From Nisaea denitrificans DSM 18348 (GTDB taxonomy: Bacteria > Pseudomonadota > Alphaproteobacteria > Thalassobaculales > Thalassobaculaceae): DNA of 64,000 nucleotides. The notes under the pieces are model-generated. The model ran no database searches, was not told where the DNA came from, and saw only the letters and a program-made list of their open reading frames with translations. The stretch is from positions 62,001 through 126,000 of the forward strand of contig NZ_AUFM01000011.1 in the NCBI RefSeq assembly GCF_000426505.1, given 5' to 3'. The translations under genes were made by a program, and so were the position numbers. Below, piece by piece: positions 35,029 to 43,945 of the stretch; the stretch's first letter is position 1, and every line of letters starts with the position of its first letter.

Positions 35029-36577
35029 CACGCGGCACGCGGCGCATTTTCGCCAGAAGGCCGCTGAGGCTGCCGTCGCGGGTCAATCGACGGCCAGCCT
35101 GATAGCGGCGCGACGGGCATTGCTGCTGGCGCCTTTCGACCCGGCGAGTTGCTACTATCTCAGCCTTTCCTCAAGAACCATTGGCGCTTCATCGGATTCC
35201 GGCCGCTTTGCGCATTGGGCGGCAGCGGCACTTCCGGGACGATGCGTCGTTCCATTGCACCGCGAGCTTTTCACGCTGGCCGGGCTCTCGGAGGACAATA
35301 TCTCCATGCTCCGGCGCGCGGCGCTTATGGCACCGGAAAACGGCGACGGTCACTACAATCTCGGCAACGCGGATGACAGGGCCAACCAGCCGGAGGACGC
35401 GCTCGGGAACTTCAGACGAGCGCAGATCGCACGTCCGCTGCACACCGGAACACTAGGTAATATAGCGCGCCTCAAAGCGTTGATTATGGGTGGCGAGGAT
35501 GCCGAAGAGGCGGTTCGTAGAGCTCTGAGTGCGACGCCCGCCGATTTTTTATCTCTGCGCAATTGCGGTCTCTGGCGTCGGCGAAAAAACGACCCTCGTG
35601 GGGCAGTCGGGTGGTTCCGGCGCGCGGTCGCGGTCAATCCGCAGAGCAGAGAAGCGCAAGGCGAACTGGGGCGCGCTCTGATGATTGTTGGCGCTTTTCA
35701 GGAAGGTTGGCGCCGTCTCGAGTATTTCAGGCTACCCGCATGGCTGCCGCCGATTGAGGGACTCCCGAAATGGGAGGGCCGCCCGCTGGCCAGTGGGTCT
35801 TTGCTGCTCTGGAGCATGGATCAGATTGGTGACGAGTTGCAGTTCTCGATTTTCCTGCAGCGGGCGGTGGAGGCCGCGGACCGGGTTACGCTCCTTGTTG
35901 ACCCTAGGAACCGCGCGCTTTTTCGAGAACTGTATCCTGAAGTCAGGGTGATCGATTCAATCGATGAAGTCCTGACCGGTGGCGCGGAGTGGCGGGCAAC
36001 AGCCTGCTACCCGTTCGATTTCGTTGGGCGTTTTTTTGCGCGCGGGCCGGCGGACTTGAGCGAACGTGGCAGGGAACGGGTTCTTCAGAGGCCGCGCCGG
36101 AACAGTCATCAGCTGCGCATTGGCATTTCCTGGTGGTCTGGTGCTCCAATTATCGGTGGCCTCAAATCCACGGCTCTTGAGGACTGGGCGAGACTTCTGA
36201 AGACTCCGGGATGCTGCTTCGTTTCGCTGCAATATGGTGAAGGCGCGCGGGATTGGAAGATGTTCCAGGAGATCGAATCCATACCGGGCTTCGATCCCTA
36301 CAGTCCGACGCTAGATTTTGCGGAACGAGTTGCTGAACTCGATCTGGTGATTACGGTCGGCAATACGACGGCCCATATTGCCGCCCGGACCACGACACCA
36401 GTCTGGGTTCTGCTCGCTTCCGGACTTGGCCCGAGCTGGATCTGGCTGCGGAAGGGTAGTCGGACACCGGCATATCCCAATGCCCGCCTGTTCAGGCAAC
36501 CGGTGCCTGGCGACTGGAAACCCGTTTTCCGGCAGGTTCAGTCTGAACTGTCCGCTTGGGTGCAATCCCGCGAATGA
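35015..36577 (+). CDS. TPR protein with GT9-like glycosyltransferase domain
   Basis: The protein has about 520 residues; the start is the ATG at 35015 inside the end of the upstream gene. The first half carries tetratricopeptide-like repeats (NGDGHYNLGNADDRANQPEDALGNFRRA; DPRGAVGWFRRAVAVNPQSREAQGELGRAL). The second half resembles the heptosyltransferase/ADP-heptose (GT9-like) domain found fused to TPRs in many proteobacteria: RIGISWWSG, FVSLQYGEG, then DFAERVAELDLVITVGNTTAHIAARTTTPVWVLL. A sugar transfer or sugar-binding role is likely, not proven. Translational coupling to the TPR-dioxygenase suggests that the two modify the same target. It has no signal peptide. Confidence 0.78.
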   Translation: MVEADTRHAAHFRQKAAEAAVAGQSTASLIAARRALLLAPFDPASCYYLSLSSRTIGASSDSGRFAHWAAAALPGRCVVPLHRELFTLAGLSEDNISMLRRAALMAPENGDGHYNLGNADDRANQPEDALGNFRRAQIARPLHTGTLGNIARLKALIMGGEDAEEAVRRALSATPADFLSLRNCGLWRRRKNDPRGAVGWFRRAVAVNPQSREAQGELGRALMIVGAFQEGWRRLEYFRLPAWLPPIEGLPKWEGRPLASGSLLLWSMDQIGDELQFSIFLQRAVEAADRVTLLVDPRNRALFRELYPEVRVIDSIDEVLTGGAEWRATACYPFDFVGRFFARGPADLSERGRERVLQRPRRNSHQLRIGISWWSGAPIIGGLKSTALEDWARLLKTPGCCFVSLQYGEGARDWKMFQEIESIPGFDPYSPTLDFAERVAELDLVITVGNTTAHIAARTTTPVWVLLASGLGPSWIWLRKGSRTPAYPNARLFRQPVPGDWKPVFRQVQSELSAWVQSRE

Positions 36578-36662
36578 AAAGTAGGTGGCCTTGAGCAGGC
36601 TCACAAAGGCTTAGGTGCGATGTTCAGCGTCGGGCAGAGTGACAGGATTAACTGAGGCAGAC

Positions 36663-38291
36663 ATGGCGATGCAAATGAGAAAGACTTGGCTGCACGAGGT
36701 CATCGTAGGGCTGTTGGAGCAGATGCGCTGGTCCTATCTGCCGCCCCTGATGGTCTACCTCGCCTATGGCATCTCCGGCCTGACGTCGATCGTTGGCACC
36801 TTCTTCGTGAAGGAATATCTCGACCTTTCTGCGGCATTCCTTGCTGCCCTCGGGTTCTGGGCTGGTATTCCCTGGGCATTGAAAATGCCGGTCGGGCACC
36901 TGGTCGACATCATCTGGAAATGGAAGTCGGTTCTCGTCTATCTCGGCGCAGTGCTGGTCTCGGCCAGTTTGCTGATCATGTACGGGCTTATCGCGCATAC
37001 CACAGCCATGGCTGCCGTCATGCCGACGACAGCCTGGTTCGTGCTGAGTGCGCTGCTGTCACCGACGGGATACATCCTGCAGGATGCGGTTGCCGACGCC
37101 ATGACCGTGGAAGCGGTTCCAGCCCTGGACGAACATGGGGAGCCGTTCGCGGAAGATGACGTCAAGGCCATGCACACCACCATGCAGATGCTTGGACGGT
37201 TTGCGCTGATCGGGGGGATCGCGCTGGTGGCGGTGGTCAACATCACGATGTTCGACGGTGTGGAAGCCATGAGCGAGGCGGAGAAAGTCGGGATCTACGC
37301 CGATATCTATCTGCTCGCGCTCGGCGTGCCGGTGATTTCCGTTGTGGGTGTCATTCTCGGCGGTGTCATGCTGCGCCGACGGGCGCGTCAGCTGATCGCG
37401 ACCGGCCTGCCGCCGTCCGAAGTCGATTCAATGCTGTTCCGGCCTGACGGAGAAGCGGATCCGAATTGGTGGATCCTCGGCGGAAGTCTGGCTTTTGCCG
37501 GATTCACCATCAGCGTCGGTCTGAGCGGTTTCGGGTATTCGGAGGAGGTCGTCTTCGCCGGATCGATGTCAATCGTCTGCTTCCTGATTTCCCGGCTGTT
37601 GCCCGAGCTTGAGCCGGCCCAGCGGCTCGCGCTTATCGGGACCGCGATTATCGTCTTCGTGTTCCGCGCGATACCCTCGCCGGGCGCCGGATCGGCCTGG
37701 TTCAATATCGACGAGCTCGGCTTCGATCAGCAGTTTTTCTCGATTCTGACACTGATCAGCGCCGGTCTTGCAATGGCCGGGATGGTGATCCTGCGACCGC
37801 TTATGGCAACGCGGTCGATCGCCTATATCGTTGTATTGCTGTCGGTGTTTGCCGGTGTTCTCTCATTGCCGGATATCGCGCTCTATTACGGCATCCACGA
37901 ATGGACCGCACCGCTGACCGGCGGGGTGGTGGATGCCCGGTTCATCGCCCTGATCGATACGGCGATTGAATCGCCGCTCGGTCAGGTTTCATTGATCCCC
38001 GTGCTGGCCTGGATTGCCAGGACTGCCCCGGTGCATTTGAAGGCGACCTTCTTCGCAATCATGGCCTCCTTCATCAATTTGGGGCTGTCTGCCGGTGCCC
38101 TGGGTACGAAATACCTGAACCAGACATTTCTGGTCACACGCGAGGTGCGGGACAGGGCAACCGGAGAAATTCAGGTTCCAGCCGATTATAGCGAGCTCGG
38201 GATGCTGCTGATCACCGTTGCGGTGCTGACCCTGGCGCTTCCCTTGATTGTTGTTGCCGTAATCCAGCCCACGCGCTTCCGGACAACCTAG
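36663..38291 (+). CDS. BT1-family (folate/biopterin-type) membrane transporter
   Basis: This is a membrane protein of about 542 residues with roughly twelve hydrophobic segments. It opens with LLEQMRWSYLPPLMVYLAYGISGLTSIVGTFFVKEYL, which looks like the BT1 branch of the major facilitator superfamily; known members carry folate or pteridines. Also typical are the segment GYILQDAVADAMTVEAVP and a central soluble loop. The start at 36663 has GAGG nearby; the frame is open further upstream. The gene stands alone, with a glycosyltransferase before it and bluB convergent after it, so the substrate cannot be judged from context. Family placement is by pattern and only moderately sure. Confidence 0.7.
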   Translation: MAMQMRKTWLHEVIVGLLEQMRWSYLPPLMVYLAYGISGLTSIVGTFFVKEYLDLSAAFLAALGFWAGIPWALKMPVGHLVDIIWKWKSVLVYLGAVLVSASLLIMYGLIAHTTAMAAVMPTTAWFVLSALLSPTGYILQDAVADAMTVEAVPALDEHGEPFAEDDVKAMHTTMQMLGRFALIGGIALVAVVNITMFDGVEAMSEAEKVGIYADIYLLALGVPVISVVGVILGGVMLRRRARQLIATGLPPSEVDSMLFRPDGEADPNWWILGGSLAFAGFTISVGLSGFGYSEEVVFAGSMSIVCFLISRLLPELEPAQRLALIGTAIIVFVFRAIPSPGAGSAWFNIDELGFDQQFFSILTLISAGLAMAGMVILRPLMATRSIAYIVVLLSVFAGVLSLPDIALYYGIHEWTAPLTGGVVDARFIALIDTAIESPLGQVSLIPVLAWIARTAPVHLKATFFAIMASFINLGLSAGALGTKYLNQTFLVTREVRDRATGEIQVPADYSELGMLLITVAVLTLALPLIVVAVIQPTRFRTT

Positions 38292-38301
38292 CAATCGGCA
38301 A

Positions 38302-38952
38302 TCAGCGGAGCAGTATCGCGCTGCTCTCGCCCGCTTTCTCTTCCCAGCCGACCTGTTCCAGTTTTGGCCGTTCCGACTCTTCCGCCGGATAGCCGACACA
38401 GAGATAGGCGGTGAGGGACCAGTCCTCCGGTACGTCCAGCGCCTCGGTTACGCGGACCGGATCGAGGATCGACAGCCATCCCGCGCCGATACCCTCCGCG
38501 CGCGCTGCCAGCCAGAAGGTGTGGATGGCATTCACGGTCGAGTAATCAAGCATTTCCGGCATGGTCTGCCGGCCGAGACCATGACCGCGTGGGGTTCCAT
38601 GGTCGGTGAAGATGGCGATCTGCTCCGGCGCCTGATCCAGCCCGGCAAGTTTCAGGCGGGCATAGAGCTGCTTTCGCTCGCCGTCATAGCCTTCAAGCGC
38701 TTCTCTGTTCGCGTCCTCGAAAGCGGTCCGGATGATCTTCCTGCGTTCGGGATCGGAGACGGTGACAAAGCGCCAGGGCTGGCTGTAGCCGACAGAGGGG
38801 GCGAGCGAAGCGATCTCCGCCAGCCGCTGTAATGCACCTTCAGGCAAGGGATCTGGACGGAAGGCCCGGACATCCCGGCGCCAACGCAGCAATTGCTCGA
38901 ACTGCGCCCGAAAGGCGGCGTCGAATTCCGGAACTCGGCCCTCGCCGGTCAT
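38302..38952 (-). CDS. bluB: 5,6-dimethylbenzimidazole synthase
   Basis: This is a nitroreductase-fold flavoenzyme of 216 residues that cuts up reduced FMN with O2 to make the lower ligand of vitamin B12. BluB hallmarks are RRDVRAFRPDPLPE, LAPSVGYSQPWRFV, HGLGRQTMPEMLDYSTVNAIHTFWLAARAEGIGAGWLSILDP and LCVGYPAEE. Its start overlaps the stop of the manC-like gene by four bases, so the two are translationally coupled, an unusual partner for a cobalamin gene. No cobalamin riboswitch is visible upstream of the operon and no other cob genes are present. Confidence 0.92.
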   Translation of the reverse strand: MTGEGRVPEFDAAFRAQFEQLLRWRRDVRAFRPDPLPEGALQRLAEIASLAPSVGYSQPWRFVTVSDPERRKIIRTAFEDANREALEGYDGERKQLYARLKLAGLDQAPEQIAIFTDHGTPRGHGLGRQTMPEMLDYSTVNAIHTFWLAARAEGIGAGWLSILDPVRVTEALDVPEDWSLTAYLCVGYPAEESERPKLEQVGWEEKAGESSAILLR

Positions 38953-40376
38953 CGTCCGTACTGATCGTCGAAGCGTTCGATATCGTCTTCGCCGAGATAA
39001 GAGCCGGATTGAACCTCGACGATGATCAGCGGCTCGTCCGTCGGGTTCTCCAAACGATGGATCCAGCCGAGCGGAATGTCGATGGACTGGTCCGCATCGA
39101 GATGAACCACATCCAGTAGCTCCATCGTCGGCCCCCGCGTGACCCGGGCCTTGCCTTTGATTACCGTCCAGTGCTCGGCACGGTGTTTGTGGCTCTGCAG
39201 GGAGAGACGGCCGCCCGGTGTCACGGTGATCCGCTTCACCTGGTACCCGTCACCGCTGTCGATGTTCCGGTAGTTACCCCATGGCCTGTGCGTTGTCGCA
39301 TGGCTGATTGCCTCCGGGCGTCCCGCTTCCTTCAGCGCCTCGACCGCCAGCTTGACGTCCTGGTCCGCCTCCATCGACGCAACCAGAATGGCATCGGAGG
39401 ATTCGACCACTATCAGGTCCTCACCACCGATCACGGTGACCAGCCGGGTTTCGGCTCGAACCAGTGTATTCCTCGTATTGTGAAGCCAGACATCGCCTTG
39501 CACGGCATTACCGTCCGTGTCCTTGTCCTGCACGGCCCAGAGGGCACTCCAGGAACCGACATCGGACCAACCTGCGTCGAGAGGGACAACCGCGCCGAGG
39601 TCGGTTTTTTCCATCACCGCATAATCGAGTGAGATAGAAGGCGCCTTGGCAAAGGCGTCTGCGTCGAGCCGGCGGAAGTCCAGATCGGAGAGCCCCTTGT
39701 CCAGCGCTGCTTTGGCTGCTTTGAGGATATCCGGCGCCAGGCGTTTCAATTCGATCAGGAAATCGGTGGCGCGGAACAGAAAGGTGCCGCTGTTCCAGTA
39801 ATAATCTCCGGAAGCGAGATAGGTTTCCGCAGTCCCACGATCCGGTTTTTCGACAAAGCCCTGAATGGCGTAACAGCCGTCCATACCGTCCAGCGTGCCG
39901 TCGCGCCGGATATAGCCATAGCCGGTTTCAGGCCGGTCAGGCGTGATGCCGAAGGTGACCATCTGTCCGGCGCGGGCTGCAACAGCGCCGGTTTCGACGG
40001 CCGCTCGGAATGCTTCCGGCCGCTCAACCCGGTGATCGGAGGCGAGCAGCAGCACCAGTCCCTCGGGATCGATGCTCTGCACATGCAGGGCGGCGATCGC
40101 GGCGGCAGGTGCGGAATTCCGGCCCTCTGGCTCCAGCATGATCGCGGAGGGCTTGATACCGGCGCTCTGCAGTTGCTCCGCCACGGCGAAGCGGTGCTCG
40201 GCATTGCAGATCACGGAGGTCGCGCCGAAGCCCGTGCCTTCCGGAAAGCGAAGCGCGGTTTCCTGCAGCATTGTCTTGTCGGACAGCATTGGCAGCAGTT
40301 GCTTCGGATAGAGTGCGCGCGAGACAGGCCAGAGCCGCGTGCCGGAGCCGCCGGAAAGAATGACTGGATAAATCAT
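38949..40376 (-). CDS. manC: Mannose-1-phosphate guanylyltransferase/mannose-6-phosphate isomerase
   Basis: This is a bifunctional type II enzyme of about 475 residues. The N-terminal nucleotidyltransferase opens with VILSGGSGTRLWPVSR, with FVEKPDRGTA further on. It makes GDP-mannose from mannose 1-phosphate and GTP. The C-terminal cupin domain (about 350-470) reads RPWGNYRNIDSG...LSLQSHKHRAEHW and carries the phosphomannose isomerase zinc motif. GDP-mannose supplies surface polysaccharides, in keeping with the glycan genes elsewhere in the window. I chose the ATG at 40376; an upstream TTG lacks support. It is divergent from the ribokinase-like gene and coupled to bluB. Confidence 0.93.
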   Translation of the reverse strand: MIYPVILSGGSGTRLWPVSRALYPKQLLPMLSDKTMLQETALRFPEGTGFGATSVICNAEHRFAVAEQLQSAGIKPSAIMLEPEGRNSAPAAAIAALHVQSIDPEGLVLLLASDHRVERPEAFRAAVETGAVAARAGQMVTFGITPDRPETGYGYIRRDGTLDGMDGCYAIQGFVEKPDRGTAETYLASGDYYWNSGTFLFRATDFLIELKRLAPDILKAAKAALDKGLSDLDFRRLDADAFAKAPSISLDYAVMEKTDLGAVVPLDAGWSDVGSWSALWAVQDKDTDGNAVQGDVWLHNTRNTLVRAETRLVTVIGGEDLIVVESSDAILVASMEADQDVKLAVEALKEAGRPEAISHATTHRPWGNYRNIDSGDGYQVKRITVTPGGRLSLQSHKHRAEHWTVIKGKARVTRGPTMELLDVVHLDADQSIDIPLGWIHRLENPTDEPLIIVEVQSGSYLGEDDIERFDDQYGR

Positions 40377-40443
40377 GTGCAAACTTCGCAATTTCTATAT
40401 CTAGAAAGGCTTACTAACATACAGCACCGGACGGAAGCAGATC

Positions 40444-41358
40444 ATGATCGTCGTGTTCGGGTCCATAAACGCCGACCTGTTCTTTTCCTTTGCTAAATTA
40501 CCCCGGCGCGGGGAGACCGTGCTGACCGACAGTTTTACTTTCTGCCCTGGCGGAAAGGGCGCGAATCAGGCCGCCGCCGCTGCCCGGGACGGTGCCGCTG
40601 TCCGCTTTGTCGGTGCTGTCGGGCAGGATGCGAACGCGGCGCCCTGTCTGGACGCGCTTGCTGATGCCGGTGTGAACATTTCCGGCATTCATGCAGTGGA
40701 AGGTGTAACCGGCACGGCAATCATATCGGTCGAGGAGAGCGGGGAGAACCAGATCCTGGTTGCCAGCGGCGCCAATATGAAGGCATCGGCGGATTGGCTG
40801 TCGGACGATCTGTTGGCCAAAGGAGCAACTCTGCTTCTGCAAATGGAATTGCCTCAGGCTGATACCGAAGCAGCGATCCAGCGTGCCCGGACGCGGGGGT
40901 GCCGGGTGATTCTGAACGATGCCCCGCTTGGTCCGCTCTCCCCGGCGGCCATCGCCGATGTCGACATTCTGATCGCGAACGAGGAGGAGGCTATGGGCCT
41001 GCTCGGGGCCAGCGCCGGGCTTGAAAATGTGGATCTCGCTCGCGGCCTCGCCGGGCTCTGTCGGGGCACTGGAATTATGACCATTGGGGCGCAAGGCGTT
41101 GTCGTCGCGTCGGAAGGACACTGTTTCCATGTGCCGGCGCTGCCCATTCAGCCGGTCGACACTGTGGGCGCGGGCGATACGTTCTGCGGCGTTCTGGCTG
41201 CTGCACTGGATCGGGGGGTGAGCTTGCTGGACGCGGCGCGGCGCGCGGCGGCTGCGAGCGGTGTCATCTGTACCTTGCCAGGAGCCCAGTCTCCGGAGTT
41301 GAATGAGGCACGGATCAACGCGGCCCTGGCCGACCTGCCTTCCGTATTACACGTTTAA
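40444..41358 (+). CDS. PfkB-family sugar kinase, ribokinase-like
   Basis: The protein has 304 residues. The N-terminal pattern is VVFGSINADLFFSFAKLPRRGETV, followed by GGKGANQAAAAARDGA (PfkB signature 1) and the C-terminal PVDTVGAGDTFCGVLAAAL, which carries the anion hole and the catalytic aspartate. It phosphorylates a sugar (ribose is the best guess) with ATP in the cytoplasm. A GGAAG ribosome site lies just upstream. No ribose transporter or rbsD is nearby, so the substrate could be another sugar or a nucleoside. The next gene starts 59 bp downstream. Confidence 0.85.
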   Translation: MIVVFGSINADLFFSFAKLPRRGETVLTDSFTFCPGGKGANQAAAAARDGAAVRFVGAVGQDANAAPCLDALADAGVNISGIHAVEGVTGTAIISVEESGENQILVASGANMKASADWLSDDLLAKGATLLLQMELPQADTEAAIQRARTRGCRVILNDAPLGPLSPAAIADVDILIANEEEAMGLLGASAGLENVDLARGLAGLCRGTGIMTIGAQGVVVASEGHCFHVPALPIQPVDTVGAGDTFCGVLAAALDRGVSLLDAARRAAAASGVICTLPGAQSPELNEARINAALADLPSVLHV

Positions 41359-41417
41359 AGACGACAACAAACGCAGCGAACAAAGAGCGGGCCCGACAGG
41401 CCCGGTGAGGATAAATC

Positions 41418-42689
41418 ATGACGACTGAAACCCTTTATGAGGGCGGTGCAATTCTCGACGGAGAGGGTGCCAATCTCGAAAATCACGGTGTGATGGTGCG
41501 TGACGGCAGGATTGCCGAGGTGGCGCCGCGCGATCGTTTTCAGGGGTTCACCGGTTTTCGGGTCGATTTCACCGGCGGCACGCTGCTGCCGGGGCTGGTC
41601 GATTGTCATGTGCATCTCTGCATGGGCGGCGAGGGCAACCCGGTTTCGGTTCAGTCGATGATGACGCCGGGCCAGATCACCATGGCGGCTTACAAGCACG
41701 CGCAGACCTCGCTGATGGGCGGTATCACCGCGCTGCGTGACTGCGGCGGCAAGGACTATCTGGAATTCGCGGTGCGCGATGCCTGCAACAGCGGTGCTCA
41801 GATCGGTCCGAGCATTCTTTGTTCCGGCAAGATCATCTGCATGACCGGCGGACACGGCAACCGCAACGGCCGCATTGCGGACGGGCCGGACGAGGTAATC
41901 AAGGCCGTGCGCGAGCAGATCCATGCCGGCTCCGACCTGATCAAGCTGATGGCGACAGGCGGCGTAATGACGCCGGGTGTCAGCCCGGAAGATGCGCATT
42001 TCACGGCCGAGGAAATGGCCGCCGGAGTGGCAGAGGGCAAGCGTTTCCACAAGCGTACCGCCAGTCATGCCCAAGGCGGTCTCGGTATCCTGAACGCCGT
42101 CCGCGCCGGTGTTGCTTCCATCGAGCACGGCATCTTCATGGACGAGCAGTGCCTGAAGGAAATGCTGGAGGCCGGGACCTATCTTGTGCCGACCCTGTCG
42201 GCGGTGAAGAACATCGTTGCTAACAAGGATAATGGTATTCCGGCGCAAGCCGTGGAAAAGGCCATCCGGGTCGAGGAACGGCACATCCAGTCGATCCAGA
42301 TGTTCTACAAGGCCGGCGGCAAGATCGCCATGGGGACGGATGCGGGCACGCCGTTCAACAAGCACGGCAAGAACGCTCTGGAGCTGCGCTACATGGTCGA
42401 TATCGGGATATCGCCAATGGACGCGATCATCTTCTCTACCCGCAACGGCATCGACCTGATGGGGCTGGAGGAACGCGGCACGGTCGCTGTGGGCAACCAT
42501 GCGGATCTGCTGATCGTTGATGGCGATCCGCTGGCCGATATCGACCGTGTTGCGGATCGGGCGAACCATCGTATGGTGGTGAAGAACGGTGTTCCGGCTC
42601 GGATCCGCACGGATTCAGCCGAGCACGAGACGCGCAGTCCGGCGGACAATGTGCTCCGCTTTGCCAGTGCCGCCAACGCGGCTTTCTGA
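41418..42689 (+). CDS. Metal-dependent amidohydrolase
   Basis: The protein has 423 residues with the amidohydrolase (subtype I) layout: a split beta-sandwich and a TIM barrel. Metal-site motifs are DCHVHL, the lysine in DLIKLMATGG, SHAQGGLGI, IEHG and MGTDAGTP. The family includes prolidase-like and other N-acyl or imide hydrolases. It is followed after 52 bp by an M20 aminoacylase-type hydrolase on the same strand. Together they could degrade N-acyl amino acids or small peptides, but the substrate is not fixed by sequence. GAGGATAAATC precedes the ATG. Confidence 0.87.
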   Translation: MTTETLYEGGAILDGEGANLENHGVMVRDGRIAEVAPRDRFQGFTGFRVDFTGGTLLPGLVDCHVHLCMGGEGNPVSVQSMMTPGQITMAAYKHAQTSLMGGITALRDCGGKDYLEFAVRDACNSGAQIGPSILCSGKIICMTGGHGNRNGRIADGPDEVIKAVREQIHAGSDLIKLMATGGVMTPGVSPEDAHFTAEEMAAGVAEGKRFHKRTASHAQGGLGILNAVRAGVASIEHGIFMDEQCLKEMLEAGTYLVPTLSAVKNIVANKDNGIPAQAVEKAIRVEERHIQSIQMFYKAGGKIAMGTDAGTPFNKHGKNALELRYMVDIGISPMDAIIFSTRNGIDLMGLEERGTVAVGNHADLLIVDGDPLADIDRVADRANHRMVVKNGVPARIRTDSAEHETRSPADNVLRFASAANAAF

Positions 42690-42741
42690 GCCAGGGTCGC
42701 GAACGCGGCCTTTTGATTTCGATTAACGGAGCTAGTTCCCA

Positions 42742-43914
42742 ATGCCAATCAATAACAGGATCGCCGAGTTTCACGAGGAAATGACCGCATGGCGGCGTGA
42801 GTTGCACCGGCACCCCGAAACGGCTTTCGAGGAGCATTGGACCGCCGCGTTTATCGCCGAGAAGCTCGAAAGCTTCGGCATAGAGGTGCATCGGGGACTG
42901 GCCGGAACCGGCGTGGTCGGCACTCTGAAAGGCAATGGCGAGGGCGGTGCCATCGGCCTGCGCTCGGACATCGATGCACTCGATATCACCGAGCAGACCG
43001 GTGTTGAATATGCCTCGGAAAACCCGGGCAAGATGCATGCCTGCGGCCATGACGGGCATACCACCATGCTGCTCGGCGCGGCCAAGTATCTGGCGGAGAC
43101 CCGGAACTTCTCTGGCACCGTCCAGTTCATCTTCCAGCCGGCTGAGGAGAACGAGGGCGGCGGCCGGGTGATGGTCGAGGAAGGCCTGTTCGAAAAGTTC
43201 CCGGTGGACTCCGTCTGGGGCATGCATAACTGGCCGGGCATGCCGGTTGGCACCGTTGCGGTCCGCCCGGGCCCGATGATGGCCGCCTATGACATGTTTG
43301 AGCTCGACATCAAGGGCGTCGGCGGTCACGGCGCCATGCCGCATCTCGGCATTGATCCGATTCTGGTTTCCGCGCAGGTCGTCTCCGCCCTGCAGAGCAT
43401 CGCCAGCCGCAACGTCGACCCAATGGATGCTGTGGTGGTCTCTGTCACCAAGATCCATGGCGGCGATGCCTACAACGTCATCCCCGGCATGGTTCAGCTC
43501 GCCGGCACCACCCGGTCCTTCCGTCCGGAAGTGCGGGACATGATCGAGCCGAAGATGAAGCAGATCATCGACGGTGTCTGCGCCGGTTTTGGCGCGACCG
43601 CAGAGTTGCGCTACGAAAAGCGCTATCCGCCGACCGTGAATTCCGAAGCCGAGACCGCGATAGCGGCCCAGGTCGCCGAGCGTCTGGTCGGAAACGAGAT
43701 GGTCGTCCGCGACCCGACCCCGAGCATGGGCGGCGAGGATTTCGCCTTCATGCTGGAGAAGAAGCCGGGTTGCTATATCTGGATGGGCAATGGCGGCGGC
43801 GGCGAAGGCAAGATGCTGCATAACGCCGGTTACGACTTCAACGACGAGGCTCTGCCCTGGGGCGCCAGCTACTGGAGCCAGCTTGTCGAGGATCAGTTGC
43901 CTCGCGCGAGCTGA
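42742..43914 (+). CDS. M20-family aminoacylase/amidohydrolase
   Basis: This dizinc hydrolase has 390 residues and resembles hippurate hydrolases and N-acyl-L-amino-acid amidohydrolases. Motifs are MTAWRRELHRHPETAFEE near the N-terminus, RSDIDALDI, HACGHDGHTTMLLG, QFIFQPAEENEGGGRVMVEEG and SMGGEDFAFML, which provide all zinc ligands and the catalytic glutamate. A lid/dimerisation domain is inserted in the middle (about 185-295). It acts in the cytoplasm and removes acyl groups from amino acids. It forms a pair with the upstream amidohydrolase; the FetA-like gene follows after 31 bp and may be co-transcribed. Confidence 0.92.
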   Translation: MPINNRIAEFHEEMTAWRRELHRHPETAFEEHWTAAFIAEKLESFGIEVHRGLAGTGVVGTLKGNGEGGAIGLRSDIDALDITEQTGVEYASENPGKMHACGHDGHTTMLLGAAKYLAETRNFSGTVQFIFQPAEENEGGGRVMVEEGLFEKFPVDSVWGMHNWPGMPVGTVAVRPGPMMAAYDMFELDIKGVGGHGAMPHLGIDPILVSAQVVSALQSIASRNVDPMDAVVVSVTKIHGGDAYNVIPGMVQLAGTTRSFRPEVRDMIEPKMKQIIDGVCAGFGATAELRYEKRYPPTVNSEAETAIAAQVAERLVGNEMVVRDPTPSMGGEDFAFMLEKKPGCYIWMGNGGGGEGKMLHNAGYDFNDEALPWGASYWSQLVEDQLPRAS

Positions 43915-43945
43915 TCCCGGTATCGGTTGTGAGAGGCGCTTCGGT

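Noticed and set aside
38302-40443. A search for a cobalamin riboswitch controlling bluB
   Set aside because: bluB is coupled to manC, and the manC leader (40377-40443) is too short and lacks the B12-box sequence.
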